This document shows, piece after piece, positions 16,605 through 25,302 of a DNA stretch of 33,121 nucleotides (its first letter is position 1; each line of letters starts with the position of its first letter). The notes beneath the pieces were generated by a model that worked only from the letters and a program-made list of their open reading frames with translations, had not been told where the DNA came from and searched no databases. The stretch is from Thiemannella venezuelensis. GTDB lineage: Bacteria; Actinomycetota; Actinomycetes; Streptosporangiales; Streptosporangiaceae. Location: positions 1 through 33,121 of the forward strand of contig NZ_JACHJJ010000027.1 of the NCBI RefSeq assembly GCF_014203605.1. Reading direction: 5' to 3'. The position numbers were made by a program, and so were the translations under genes.

Positions 16605-17198
16605 TCAGGGGCGCCGCCAGAGGGCGGGGACGGAGACGCCGAGATCGGCCAGCAGGCGGCGCAGGAGGGGCAGGGAGATGCCCAGGACGTTGCCGTGGTC
16701 GCCCTCGATGCCCTCGACGAACCAGCCGCCGGGGCCGTCCAGGGTGAAGGCCCCCGCGACGTGGAGGGGCTCGCCGGTGGCCACGTAGGCGGCGATCTCG
16801 TCGTCCGAGGGCGTGCCGAAGCGGACGGTCGTCGCGCCGACCGCCGAGACCTCGCGGCCGGTACCGGTGTCGATCACGCAGTGCCCGGTGAGCAGCCGGC
16901 CGCTCCGGCCGCGCATGTCCCGCCAGCGGGCGAGGGCGTCCTCGGGCGAGGACGGCTTGCCGTGGGCCCTGCCGTCGAGCTCCAGCACCGAGTCGCAGCC
17001 GACGACCAGGGCCCCGGCGAGGTCTGCGGCCACGGCCGCCGCCTTCGCCCTGGCCAGGGAGAGGCAGAGCTCGGCCGGCGTGGCGGCGGTGAAGGCGTCC
17101 TCGTCCACGCCGCTGACGATCACCTTGGGATCGAGTCCGGCGCTGCGGAGGAGGGCGAGGCGGGCGGGTGAGGCGGAGGCGAGCACGATCTGGGTCAC
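16605..17198 (-). CDS. maf: Maf-type nucleoside triphosphate pyrophosphatase
   Basis: A 197-residue Maf/HAM1-superfamily enzyme that hydrolyses non-canonical or surplus nucleoside triphosphates to monophosphates and pyrophosphate, and is linked to septum formation control. It starts [20 protein letters not shown] (the S-x-S-P motif). Other family marks are SGVDED, the AKAAAVA helix, [20 protein letters not shown], and the C-terminal [29 protein letters not shown]. The GTG at 17198 (MTQIVLAS) is chosen over starts upstream because TAGGCT lies 8 bases before it and no ribosome site is visible. It is 80 bases upstream of the EI24 gene on the same strand, but each has its own -10 box. Confidence 0.94.
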   Translation of the reverse strand: MTQIVLASASPARLALLRSAGLDPKVIVSGVDEDAFTAATPAELCLSLARAKAAAVAADLAGALVVGCDSVLELDGRAHGKPSSPEDALARWRDMRGRSGRLLTGHCVIDTGTGREVSAVGATTVRFGTPSDDEIAAYVATGEPLHVAGAFTLDGPGGWFVEGIEGDHGNVLGISLPLLRRLLADLGVSVPALWRRP

Positions 17199-17206
17199 GA
17201 CGCCCG

Positions 17207-17212
17207 AGCCTA
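17207..17212 (-). promoter_or_regulatory. -10 box of a leaderless maf transcript
   Basis: TAGGCT on the minus strand ends 8 bases before the GTG at 17198. The intervening bases contain no ribosome site. Confidence 0.5.
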
Positions 17213-17319
17213 CCGGCGCTCCCCGGCCGGATCCCACGGCTCCGCGCCCGTCACGGCCGGGGGCGCCCCGCCCGCCGGCCGGCGTCGGCCGACCGCGCCC
17301 GTCACGGCCGGGACGGCGC

Positions 17320-18306
17320 TCAGCGGGCGTGCGCCGGCCTGACGGAGGACATCGCGGTGTTGATGTCCCGCCAGCGGTCGCGCTGGCTGTCGGGGATGGT
17401 CACGAAGACCATCGCGGGCTTGGTGCCGGGGACCTCCGTCAGCGCGACGGCCGCCATCGAGGAGCGGGCCTTGCCCTTCACCGTGTACTTCACCCGGTAG
17501 GCGAGCAGCCAGCCGTCCTTGACCGGCTGGGAGGCGGTCCAGCTGATCCTGGCTCCGCCGGGGTGGTGGTTGAGCGTCCAGCGGGCCGCCAGGAGCGCGG
17601 TCTCCTTCATGGTGGCCTGGGGCAGGGTCGGGACCGGGCAGCTCACGAGCATCGCCCGGTGGCCCGCGCCCTTCACCGGCGGGAGCACCTGCTTGGTCGC
17701 GAAGGGCGAGGCGCCGTACGGCTTCCACGGCTTGCCGAACCGGATCAGCGAGACGCCGGACTTCTCGTCCTGGACGCGGCGCTTGGAGGGGTACGGCTTG
17801 CCGGGGAGCCGGCCGAGCCGCTTGTCGGGCGGCAACCCGGGAACGCGGGGGTCCGCCAGGGCCGCGGTCACCGCGCTCCCGTCCGGCGTGGGAGCGGAGG
17901 AGGGCCCGGACGACGGCGGGGCCGACGGTGAGCCCGAGGGCGCGGCCGAAGACGAGGCCGGGGACGAGGCCGAGGTGGGACCGGGCGAGGGCGCCGCGGC
18001 AGATGGCGCGGCGATCTGCCCCGGCGCGTCCTCGCCCGGTTGCTCTGCGGAGCCGGAGGACACGAGCCCGATCACGGCCGCGACCGCGATCGCGGCCACC
18101 GCGACGACTCCGGCCAGGATGCGGTAGACCACCCGCATCCGCAGGTCGCCGATGCGCGAGCGCTTCACCGGCGAGTCCGACGGTGCCCGGGGCGGTGTGG
18201 CGGCGACGGCCTCGGGCGACGCGGACGTCTCCGCCTCGGCGGCCGTACGCGCCGGAGCGACGCCGGTCCCCCGGGTCCCTTGAGTACCACCCAACCCATC
18301 GAGCAC
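17320..18306 (-). CDS. Membrane-anchored protein with extracytoplasmic domain, unknown function
   Basis: A 328-residue protein that I do not recognise. Residues 1-60 are a cytoplasmic, Ala/Thr/Pro-rich region ending in basic [11 protein letters not shown]. One membrane helix follows ([23 protein letters not shown]), then a long Ser/Pro/Ala linker of about 65 residues, as in wall-spanning proteins. The C-terminal domain of roughly 190 residues contains [34 protein letters not shown] and [17 protein letters not shown]. The last part reads like a beta-rich extracellular fold. I choose the GTG at 18306 because TACGCT lies 7 bases before it and the frame further upstream shows no start signal. An ATG just before the membrane helix is the alternative, giving a protein without the cytoplasmic part. 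Confidence 0.75.
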   Translation of the reverse strand: MLDGLGGTQGTRGTGVAPARTAAEAETSASPEAVAATPPRAPSDSPVKRSRIGDLRMRVVYRILAGVVAVAAIAVAAVIGLVSSGSAEQPGEDAPGQIAAPSAAAPSPGPTSASSPASSSAAPSGSPSAPPSSGPSSAPTPDGSAVTAALADPRVPGLPPDKRLGRLPGKPYPSKRRVQDEKSGVSLIRFGKPWKPYGASPFATKQVLPPVKGAGHRAMLVSCPVPTLPQATMKETALLAARWTLNHHPGGARISWTASQPVKDGWLLAYRVKYTVKGKARSSMAAVALTEVPGTKPAMVFVTIPDSQRDRWRDINTAMSSVRPAHAR

Positions 18307-18313
18307 GATCGGG

Positions 18314-18319
18314 AGCGTA
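18314..18319 (-). promoter_or_regulatory. -10 box of a leaderless transcript
   Basis: TACGCT on the minus strand ends 7 bases before the GTG at 18306. No ribosome site intervenes. The -35 region is not recognisable. Confidence 0.45.
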
Positions 18320-18398
18320 CGACAAATCCCGTTTTCGTGTGCGCCATACCCATCACACTTCGGGAACGAGTGCTTTCCCCTTTCCCCTCCGTCCGAGG

Positions 18399-19109
18399 TC
18401 AGGACGATCGCAGCGGCCCGGAGCCCGCCGGGCGGAAACCTCCCCGGCGCAGCCAGGGGGCGTCCGCCACGACCGTGCACGAGCCGGGCTCGATCTCGGT
18501 GAACCCGGCGTCCCGCACCGTCGGCAGGCCCGCGCCGGAGAGCCCGGCCCAGTGCGCCGGCCCGGCGGTCCGTACGGCGAGCGCGAAGCCCCGTTCCCGC
18601 CAGCGCGCCCGGGCGGCCCCGTCGCTGCCCCACCAGGCGAGCTGGGCCGCGTGCCCCACCTGGGCCATGGCCTTGCCCGCCGACATGGACAGGTCCGGGT
18701 TGAGCCAGAGCACCGCGTCGTCACCGGCCGGCGGGCCGGGCTCGGCCGGGTCGTCCAGGTCGGTTCCGGAGACCTGGAGCCTGGCCAGGTCCCTGGGCCA
18801 GGCGTCCAGGGGGACCGGCGGGTGCACGCGGACCTCGGCGGTGCGGTGCGCGACCGTGATGCCGGGCAGGTCCAGCGCCCTGCGCCACTCGGCTCCGCGC
18901 GCCCGCCGTACGACCTTCCTGATGCCGACCGCCTCCCAGCTCCGCACGGTCTCGCCCCATTCGCCGCCGTCCCGCGCGCGGGGGTCGTCGAGCAGCGCCA
19001 GCACGGCCAGGGCGGCCGCCTCCAGCGCGTCGCTCCGCTCCGGCGGAGCGGCGCGCTCGATCCTGACCACCAGGGGAAGCACCTTCTGATTCGTCGTGTC
19101 TCCGAGCAC
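18399..19109 (-). CDS. Peptidyl-tRNA hydrolase, PTH2 family
   Basis: A 236-residue protein. The C-terminal half, from LWLNPDLSMSAGKAMAQVGHAAQLAWW (about 134-160), carries the PTH2 signature, a Lys/Gly-rich loop followed by AQ-x-x-HA. The domain continues to GFTEIEPGSCTVVADAP. PTH2 enzymes release peptides from peptidyl-tRNA that dropped off the ribosome, and bacteria usually rely on Pth1. The core is normally about 115-120 residues, so the N-terminal 120 or so (LPLVVRIERAAPPERSDALE onward) are additional and I cannot assign them. The GTG at 19109 has CATCCT 6 bases before it and GAGAGG touching it. A GTG 27 bases later (KVLPLVV) is possible. Confidence 0.8.
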   Translation of the reverse strand: MLGDTTNQKVLPLVVRIERAAPPERSDALEAAALAVLALLDDPRARDGGEWGETVRSWEAVGIRKVVRRARGAEWRRALDLPGITVAHRTAEVRVHPPVPLDAWPRDLARLQVSGTDLDDPAEPGPPAGDDAVLWLNPDLSMSAGKAMAQVGHAAQLAWWGSDGAARARWRERGFALAVRTAGPAHWAGLSGAGLPTVRDAGFTEIEPGSCTVVADAPWLRRGGFRPAGSGPLRSS

Positions 19110-19553
19110 CTCTCAAGGATGCCCTCCCGGAGACGGCGCCCGTGGAGGCGGGCGGACAGGAGGAAGGGAGCCGCGCGCTTGTCAAGTGAAGAACGGACAA
19201 TCATGAACATATGGCCCGAACAAGGCTACACATCGTCAGTTTTGTGTAAAAAAAGTGCCTATTGCCTGATTTGATCGCCCAACTTCCTCCCCGCCCGCCG
19301 GAGGGAAGGAGAAGTTTGACATCGGGCCTCCGGCCGCCGCGATCCCCCGCCCCTGCGAGTCTCCCGGCGCGAGCACCCGGCCCCCGCCGGACGGGGAGAC
19401 GGGCGGCGGACAGACCGACACGGAGGGTGATTGTCAACCCGCACTGCGGCAGCACCCTCGAACAGGAAAGTATCCCCCCAAACCGCCAAAATCGCTCTCC
19501 CGCACCCCTGATAGACTACTCTCTGTCATCTCAGATACTGGGACGATTCGGGC

Positions 19554-19566
19554 AAACGTTACGTTT
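19554..19566. promoter_or_regulatory. 13-bp palindrome, possible operator
   Basis: AAACGTTACGTTT is a perfect palindrome about a central T, about 187 bases upstream of the oligopeptide binding-protein start. Its AT-rich symmetry stands out in this genome and fits a regulator site. No regulator is identified. Confidence 0.4.
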
Positions 19567-19683
19567 TTCCTGATCCTCACCTATTGCGGTGTTTCAGGCC
19601 TCACGCCCGAGTTTGTTACAGGTTGGGGCGCTGCCGGTCTCAGGTCTGCAACACCCCTGTCGTCCTACTTGTCCAGAAGAGAG

Positions 19684-19712
19684 TTGCGGTGCTCAGCTTT
19701 GTTCGACATAGC
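19684..19712 (+). promoter_or_regulatory. Weak promoter candidate for the oligopeptide operon
   Basis: TTGCGG (19684-19689), a 17-base spacer, CATAGC (19707-19712). Both boxes are poor matches, but the spacing is ideal and the predicted leader of about 33 bases contains AAGGAG at 19740-19745. Confidence 0.3.
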
Positions 19713-19752
19713 TGGCGGCTGACCTCAAACCGGATAACTAAGGAGTGCTGCC

Positions 19753-21489
19753 GTGTTCCACACGCGGACATCTGGCAAGTTTCTAGCTGCAGTGGCAGGA
19801 GGTGCACTCCTGCTCAGCGCCTGCGCGGGCGAGGACTCTGCGAGCACGCCCACGGGCTCGGCCTCCGCATCCGCCCCCGCGGCTTCGACGATCACCTATG
19901 CCTACGAGCAGGAGTTCCACTCCTACAACGGCAACACCGCCGCGGAGAACGCCACCCGCAACAACGGCCCGCTCCAGCGCGTGCTGGCCGGGTTCTGGTT
20001 CTACGGCGAGAACGGCGAGATCACCCCGGACAAGGAGTTCGGCACCTACGAGAAGACCTCCGACGACCCGCTGACCGTTGAGTACACCTTCAACGAGAAG
20101 GCGGTCTGGTCGGACGGCACGCCGATCGACTGTGACGACGCCCTGCTGTTCTGGGCCTACAAGTCCGGCAAGCTCCCCGCCTTCTCCACCGCCGGCACCA
20201 CGGGCGTCGAGAGCGTCAAGCTGCCCGAGTGCAACAAGGGCGAGAAGAAGTTCACCTTCGTCTACGAGCAGCCCTTCGCCGACTGGCACGCCAACGGCCC
20301 CGGCGCCGCCGAGCTCATGCCGGCCCACGTCGTCGCCAAGCAGGGCGGCCTGACCGAGGACGAGTTCATCGCCGCGGTCAAGGCCACCGACAAGAAGAAG
20401 CTCGAGAAGGCCGCCAAGTTCTTCAACGACGGCTGGATCGCGGAGGGCGCGCTGCCCGCGGCCGACCTGATCCCGGCCTCCGGCCCGTACAAGCTCTCCA
20501 AGCTGGACGCCGGCCAGTCGCTGACCTTCGTCGCCAACGACAAGTGGTGGGGCACCCCGGCGGCGACCCCGACCGTCGTCGAGCGCTTCATCGCCCTGGA
20601 CGAGCAGGCCCAGGCGCTGCAGAACCGCGAAGTCCAGATCATCGAGCCGCAGCCCGGCCCCGACGTCCTGAACCAGCTCAAGACGCTGGAGGGTGTGAAG
20701 ATCAACAACACCACCCAGTACACCTACGAGCACCTGGACTTCAACTTCGACTCCAGCGAGTTCAAGGACAAGGCGCTGCGTGAGGCCTTCGCCAAGTGCG
20801 TGCCCCGGCAGCTGATCGTGGACAACCTGATCAAGCCGATCGCGCCCGAGGCCAAGACCCTCGACATCCGCAACGTCGCCCCGTTCCAGAGCAACCACGC
20901 CACCGTCCTGCAGGCCAGCGGCGGCGCGGGCGCCTACGCCCAGCAGGACATCGAGGGCGCCAAGGCCCTCCTGGAGAAGGCCGGCAAGACCGGGCTCGAG
21001 GTCAAGATCGGTTACCAGACCCCGAACCCGCGCCGTACCGCCGAGGTCCAGCTGATCAAGGACTCCTGCGACAAGGCCGGCTTCAAGGTCGTCGACGGCG
21101 GTTCCGAGGACTTCTTCGGCACCGTGATGCCCGCCAACAACTACGACGTCGCGCTGTTCGCCTGGGCCGGTTCCTCGCTGGTCAGCGGCTGGGGCTCCAC
21201 CTACAGCACCCCCACGAAGTGCGACGGCGAGAGCAAGGGCAACAACAACGGCTGCTACTCCAACAAGAAGATCGACGAGCTCGTCAAGAAGCTGAACTCG
21301 ACCGTCGACGTGGCCGCCCAGGACCCGATCCTGGCCGAGATCGAGAAGATCCTCTGGGAGGACCTGGCCACGATTCCGCTCTTCCAGCACCCGGGCCTGA
21401 GCGCGTGGGACGAGACCGTGCAGAACGTGGTCCCGAACCCGGCCCAGTCCAGCATCACCTGGAACATGGACAAGTGGAGCGTCTCGTAG
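19753..21489 (+). CDS. Oligopeptide ABC transporter substrate-binding lipoprotein
   Basis: A 578-residue family 5 solute-binding protein (DppA/OppA type). The N-terminus is a lipoprotein signal with lipobox LSAC and Cys24, followed by a Ser/Thr/Ala-rich spacer. Family features include the early TITYAYEQEFHSYNG strand, EYTFNEKAVWSDGTPIDCDDALLFWAY (about 115), the SGPYKLSKLDAGQSLTFVANDKWWG segment, and EIEKILWEDLATIPLFQHPGLSAWD near the end. The GTG at 19753 is 7 bases after AAGGAG, fixing the start. It is the first gene of a five-gene operon and the probable peptide receptor on the outer face of the membrane. The ligand could also be another nickel- or sugar-type substrate of family 5, but the following genes look peptide-type. 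Confidence 0.94.
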   Translation: MFHTRTSGKFLAAVAGGALLLSACAGEDSASTPTGSASASAPAASTITYAYEQEFHSYNGNTAAENATRNNGPLQRVLAGFWFYGENGEITPDKEFGTYEKTSDDPLTVEYTFNEKAVWSDGTPIDCDDALLFWAYKSGKLPAFSTAGTTGVESVKLPECNKGEKKFTFVYEQPFADWHANGPGAAELMPAHVVAKQGGLTEDEFIAAVKATDKKKLEKAAKFFNDGWIAEGALPAADLIPASGPYKLSKLDAGQSLTFVANDKWWGTPAATPTVVERFIALDEQAQALQNREVQIIEPQPGPDVLNQLKTLEGVKINNTTQYTYEHLDFNFDSSEFKDKALREAFAKCVPRQLIVDNLIKPIAPEAKTLDIRNVAPFQSNHATVLQASGGAGAYAQQDIEGAKALLEKAGKTGLEVKIGYQTPNPRRTAEVQLIKDSCDKAGFKVVDGGSEDFFGTVMPANNYDVALFAWAGSSLVSGWGSTYSTPTKCDGESKGNNNGCYSNKKIDELVKKLNSTVDVAAQDPILAEIEKILWEDLATIPLFQHPGLSAWDETVQNVVPNPAQSSITWNMDKWSVS

Positions 21490-21549
21490 TCCGCTTGCTC
21501 TAAGTCCTCAACACCGCGCGTGCGGTTGACGGAACACCCACCACCCCGG

Positions 21550-21588
21550 GGCCGGGGCCGGAGGAGCACAAGCCCTCTGGCCCCGGCC
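21550..21588 (+). terminator. Hairpin between binding-protein and permease genes
   Basis: Arms 21550-21564 and 21574-21588 form a 15-bp stem with one G-U pair and a 9-base loop, 60 bases after the binding-protein stop. It probably attenuates transcription into the permeases or protects the upstream mRNA. It is positioned like the hairpin in the sugar ABC operon of this window. Confidence 0.65.
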
Positions 21589-21630
21589 CTGGTCCGCACC
21601 TACAGTCCCTCACACAACAGGAGGTGACGA

Positions 21631-23139
21631 ATGATCGTCTTCATCGCGCGGAGACTGGTCATCTCGTTCTTCGTCCTCCTGGCGGCCACCGTCATCATGT
21701 TCGTTCTCACGGCGCTCTCGGGCGACCCGTTGGAAGATCTCCGCCAGGACAACAGCCCGAACAGAGCCGCGAAGATCGCGGACCGCACCGAACGCATGCA
21801 GCTCGACGACCCGATCCCCGTCCGGTACCTGAGCTGGCTGGGCAACGTCGTCCGCGGCGACCTGGGCGTCAACCGCGACGGCCACGACGTCGCGATCATC
21901 CTGGGCGACGCCCTGTCGGCCACGCTCCAGCTCGTCGTCGCCGCCACCGTGATGGCCATCATCATCGGCATCGTCATCGGCATCGTCTCGGCGCTGCGCC
22001 AGTACAGCGGCTTCGACTACACCGTCACCTTCGCGGCCTTCATCTGCTTCTCGCTCCCGCTCTTCTGGGTCGCAGTGATGCTCAAGCAGTACATGGCCAT
22101 CGAGTTCAACAACTGGCTGAAGGATCCGAGCATCCCGCCGACCGTCATCGGCGCCCTCGCCCTGCTCGGCGGCCTGGTCTTCGGCGCGCTCACCGCCGGG
22201 GACCGCAAGCGCCGCCTGCTCTCCTTCGCCGTCGGCTTCGCCGTCACCGCCGCGCTGTTCACCCTGCTCTCGGTGACCCGCTGGTTCGCCGACCCCGGAT
22301 TCGGGCTCCCCCTGATCCTGGCCATCTCGCTCGCCGCCGCGGTGGGCTTCACGGTCCTGTCCGCCGGGCTGAACCCGCGCGGCCCGCTCTACGCCGCCCT
22401 CGGCGCCGCCGTGCTCGGCGCGCTCGCCTCCGAGGTGCTCCGCTCGGTGCTCGCCGACCCGACCTGGCTGGAGATCATCGGTCTGGCACTGGTGACGGTC
22501 GCGGTCTGCGCCGGCCTCGGCTACGCCCTCGGCGGGCTCCAGCGCCGCCAGGCGATCACCGCCGCGGTGCTGACCGGCCTGTTCACCGGCGGGGTCATCT
22601 TCGTGGACCGCATGCTCCAGGCGTTCAACGGCTACAGCGCCGCCGTACGCGGCCGCCCGATCTCGACGATCGGCGCGCGCACCCCCAACTTCGAGGGCGA
22701 CTTCTGGCAGATGAACCTGGACTCGGCCAGCCACCTGCTGCTGCCGAGCATGGCGCTCATCCTGATCTCGCTGGCGACCTACACCCGCTACAGCCGGGCG
22801 AGCATGCTGGAGGTCATGAACCAGGACTACGTCCGCACCGCCCGCGCCAAGGGCCTGCCGGAGCGGACCGTCGTGGTCAAGCACGCCTTCCGCAACGGGC
22901 TCATCCCGATCACCACGCTGATGGCCGTCGACTTCGCCGGCGTGATCGGCGGCGCGGTCGTCACCGAGACCGTCTTCGGCTGGGAGGGCATGGGCAAGAT
23001 GTTCATCACCGCCCTGCACGATGTCGACCCCACCCCGGTCATGGCGTTCTTCATCGTCACGGGGACCGCGATCGTCGTCTTCAACATGATCGCCGACATC
23101 CTCTACGCCTACCTCGACCCGCGCATCCGGCTGTCCTGA
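21631..23139 (+). CDS. Oligopeptide ABC permease, DppB-like, with a large insertion
   Basis: A 502-residue permease. Residues 1-160 match the DppB/OppB N-terminus: IARRLVISFFVLLAATVIMFVL, the PIPVRYLSWLGNVVRGDLG loop and two further helices. The conserved C-terminal part resumes near 360 with HLLLPSMALILISLATYTRYSRASMLEV, the EAA-type loop DYVRTARAKGLPERTVVVKHAFRNGLIP (about 400-426) and ETVFGWEGMGKM. Between them, about residues 165-345 form extra sequence with some six hydrophobic segments. Typical DppB proteins have 310-340 residues, so this one is longer by one block inside the transport domain. The ATG follows AGGAGGTGA. It pairs with the DppC-like permease 16 bases downstream. Confidence 0.93.
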   Translation: MIVFIARRLVISFFVLLAATVIMFVLTALSGDPLEDLRQDNSPNRAAKIADRTERMQLDDPIPVRYLSWLGNVVRGDLGVNRDGHDVAIILGDALSATLQLVVAATVMAIIIGIVIGIVSALRQYSGFDYTVTFAAFICFSLPLFWVAVMLKQYMAIEFNNWLKDPSIPPTVIGALALLGGLVFGALTAGDRKRRLLSFAVGFAVTAALFTLLSVTRWFADPGFGLPLILAISLAAAVGFTVLSAGLNPRGPLYAALGAAVLGALASEVLRSVLADPTWLEIIGLALVTVAVCAGLGYALGGLQRRQAITAAVLTGLFTGGVIFVDRMLQAFNGYSAAVRGRPISTIGARTPNFEGDFWQMNLDSASHLLLPSMALILISLATYTRYSRASMLEVMNQDYVRTARAKGLPERTVVVKHAFRNGLIPITTLMAVDFAGVIGGAVVTETVFGWEGMGKMFITALHDVDPTPVMAFFIVTGTAIVVFNMIADILYAYLDPRIRLS

Positions 23140-23155
23140 AATCGGAGAACCACTC

Positions 23156-24139
23156 ATGACGCTCAATGCGCAGGCAAAGGGGCCTGGCGCCTCCGCCGAT
23201 TCCCAGGGCATGACCATCGTCGCCCGCACCCAGGGCCAGATGGTCCGCCGCCGGTTCTTCCGGCACCGCGCCGCCCTCGCCGGGATGCTCGTCTTCGGTT
23301 TCGTGATCGTCCTGGCGTTCAGCTCGATCGGCTTCGCCGGCATCCCCGGCTGGTGGGACAAGAGCTACCTGGACACCGGCTCCCTGGTGAACCAGGGCAG
23401 GCCGACGCTCAGCGTGGTCCCCGGGTTCCTCGGCGGGGAGGGCTTCCGCTTCGGCGAGCACCCCTTCGGCCAGGACGACCTCGGCATCGACTACTTCGCG
23501 CTGACCATGCGCGGCGCCCAGCAGTCCCTCATCGTCGCCCTCATCGTCGGTGTCGTCGCCACCACCGTCGGCACCGTGGTCGGCGCCGTGGCCGGCTACT
23601 TCCGCAAGGGCGCGGAGGCCGTGCTGATGCGCCTCACCGACGTGATGATCACCATCCCGGTCCTCATCATCGCCGCCGTCGTCGGCCAGATGACGGGCAA
23701 GAGCGGTGCCGTCGCCCTGGGCATCTTCCTCGGACTGGTGCTCTGGCCGACCCTGGGCCGCCTGGTCCGCGGCGAGTTCCTCTCCCTGCGCGAGAAGGAG
23801 TTCGTGGAGGCCGCGCGGGCGGCCGGCACCTCGGCCAAGCGGATCATCTTCCGGCACATCCTGCCGAACACCGTCGGCGTGATCATCGTCGCCGCGACGC
23901 TCTCCGTCGCCAACGCGGTGCTGCTGGAGTCGGCACTGTCGTTCCTCGGTTTCGGCATCCAGCCGCCGGACACCTCGCTCGGCCAGCTGATCAACCGGTA
24001 CCGCAGCGCCATGACGGTCCGTCCCTGGCTGTTCTGGTGGCCGGGTATCTTCATCATCGCCATCGCACTCTCGATCAACTTCATCGGCGACGGCCTGCGT
24101 GACGCCTTCGACCCCCGACAGACCCGGGTGCGTGCCTAA
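23156..24139 (+). CDS. Oligopeptide ABC permease, DppC-like
   Basis: A 327-residue permease of the DppC/OppC type. A cytoplasmic N-terminus with [27 protein letters not shown] leads into the first helix. An extracellular loop contains [24 protein letters not shown], the usual GTDxxGRD-like region in altered form. The EAA loop is [23 protein letters not shown] (about 220-242), and [21 protein letters not shown] is the family hallmark. The ATG at 23156 follows GGAGAACCACTC. The stop TAA shares its last A with the next ATG, so translation is coupled to the first ATPase. Confidence 0.94.
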   Translation: MTLNAQAKGPGASADSQGMTIVARTQGQMVRRRFFRHRAALAGMLVFGFVIVLAFSSIGFAGIPGWWDKSYLDTGSLVNQGRPTLSVVPGFLGGEGFRFGEHPFGQDDLGIDYFALTMRGAQQSLIVALIVGVVATTVGTVVGAVAGYFRKGAEAVLMRLTDVMITIPVLIIAAVVGQMTGKSGAVALGIFLGLVLWPTLGRLVRGEFLSLREKEFVEAARAAGTSAKRIIFRHILPNTVGVIIVAATLSVANAVLLESALSFLGFGIQPPDTSLGQLINRYRSAMTVRPWLFWWPGIFIIAIALSINFIGDGLRDAFDPRQTRVRA

Positions 24140-25302
24140 TGACGACTCCTCCGAACGTGCCGATCGAACCCCACGCGGTCGACCCGCACGCCTACGACAA
24201 CGCCGCCCACCTCGTGGACTCCGCCGAGGAGGTGCACGTCGGCCTGACCCTGGACGCCGTGCGCCCGCCCTCGCAGGAGGAGATCCTCCGGGTCGAGAAC
24301 CTCACGGTGGAGTTCCCCACCGAGGACGGAGTGGTCCACGCGGTCCGCGGTGTCTCCTACACCGTGCGCGAGCGCGAGGTGCTGGGCATCGTCGGCGAGT
24401 CCGGCTCGGGCAAGTCCGTCTCCTCCCTTGCGGTCATGGGCCTGCTGCCCAGGAGCGCCCGGGTCAAGGGGCGGATCCTGTTCCGCGGCGACGACATGCT
24501 GAAGATGTCGCCCCGCAAGCAGCGCGGCCTGCGCGGACGCAAGCTCGCGATGGTCTTCCAGGACCCGATGACGGCGCTGAACCCGGTGCACACGATCGGC
24601 GACCAGCTCGCCGAGGCCGTGCTCGCGCACGAGCTGATGCCCCGCAAGATCGCGCTGGCCCGGGCCAAGGAGATGCTCGACCTGGTCGGCATCCCGCAGG
24701 CCGAGTCGCGGCTGCGCAGCTACCCGCACGAGTTCTCCGGCGGTATGCGCCAGCGCGCGATGATCGCCATGGCGGTCATCAACAACCCCGACGTGATCAT
24801 CGCCGACGAGCCGACCACGGCTCTCGACGTGACCGTCCAGGCCCAGATCCTGGAGAAACTCCTGGAGGTCAAGGACGCGGTCAACGCCGCCATCGTGCTC
24901 ATCACGCACGACCTGGGCGTCATCGCGGGCATGGCCCACCGGGTCCTGGTCATGTACGCCGGGCGCCCCGTCGAGCTCGGCGAGACCGACCCGGTCTTCG
25001 AGAAGCCCCGCATGCCGTACACCGCGGGCCTGCTCGGTTCGATCCCCTCGCTGGACAAGGACAGCGGCTCGGCCCGGCTCCGCCCGATCAAGGGCACCCC
25101 GCCGTCGCTGATCAACCTGCCGACCGGCTGCCCCTTCTCCCCGCGCTGCCCGCTCGCCACGGACATCTGCCGGACCGAGGAGCCTCCGCTGGCCGAGACC
25201 GACAGCGGCGGGCACTTCGCGGCCTGCCACCACTGGGACAGGCTGGCCGCGGCCGAGGATCCGACCGAGTTCTTCCGTACCGAGAGCGAGACCGTGGCAT
25301 GA
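24139..25302 (+). CDS. Oligopeptide ABC transporter ATPase, DppD-like
   Basis: A 387-residue ATPase. Residues 1-48 are a non-conserved acidic extension. The ABC domain follows with Walker A GESGSGKS (86-93), a Q-loop in [11 protein letters not shown], the signature SGGMRQR, Walker [13 protein letters not shown] and the switch histidine in LITHDLGV. The C-terminal oligopeptide/dipeptide transporter domain has the cysteine-bearing [21 protein letters not shown] followed by AACHH. In some actinobacterial DppD proteins such cysteines have been reported to hold an iron-sulfur cluster; whether this one does is not known. It starts on the A of the preceding stop and overlaps the next gene by 4 bases (ATGA). 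Confidence 0.95.
   Translation: MTTPPNVPIEPHAVDPHAYDNAAHLVDSAEEVHVGLTLDAVRPPSQEEILRVENLTVEFPTEDGVVHAVRGVSYTVREREVLGIVGESGSGKSVSSLAVMGLLPRSARVKGRILFRGDDMLKMSPRKQRGLRGRKLAMVFQDPMTALNPVHTIGDQLAEAVLAHELMPRKIALARAKEMLDLVGIPQAESRLRSYPHEFSGGMRQRAMIAMAVINNPDVIIADEPTTALDVTVQAQILEKLLEVKDAVNAAIVLITHDLGVIAGMAHRVLVMYAGRPVELGETDPVFEKPRMPYTAGLLGSIPSLDKDSGSARLRPIKGTPPSLINLPTGCPFSPRCPLATDICRTEEPPLAETDSGGHFAACHHWDRLAAAEDPTEFFRTESETVA

Larger units (their letters stand above)
19110..19752. other. 640-bp regulatory gap before the oligopeptide operon
   Basis: No coding region is supportable. GC is low in parts: positions 19201-19260 are about 42% GC by count and include TTTTGTGTAAAAAAAG. It holds the palindrome at 19554-19566, AT-containing -10-like boxes (TAGACT 19512-19517, GATACT 19534-19539) without matching -35 boxes, and the weak promoter at 19684-19712. 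A long 5' leader, a small RNA or several operators could be present. I recognise no riboswitch class. Confidence 0.5.

Noticed and set aside
19316-19344. TTGACA at 19316 as the oligopeptide operon promoter
   Set aside because: The sequence 16-18 bases downstream has no -10-like box, and it lies more than 400 bases from the start codon.
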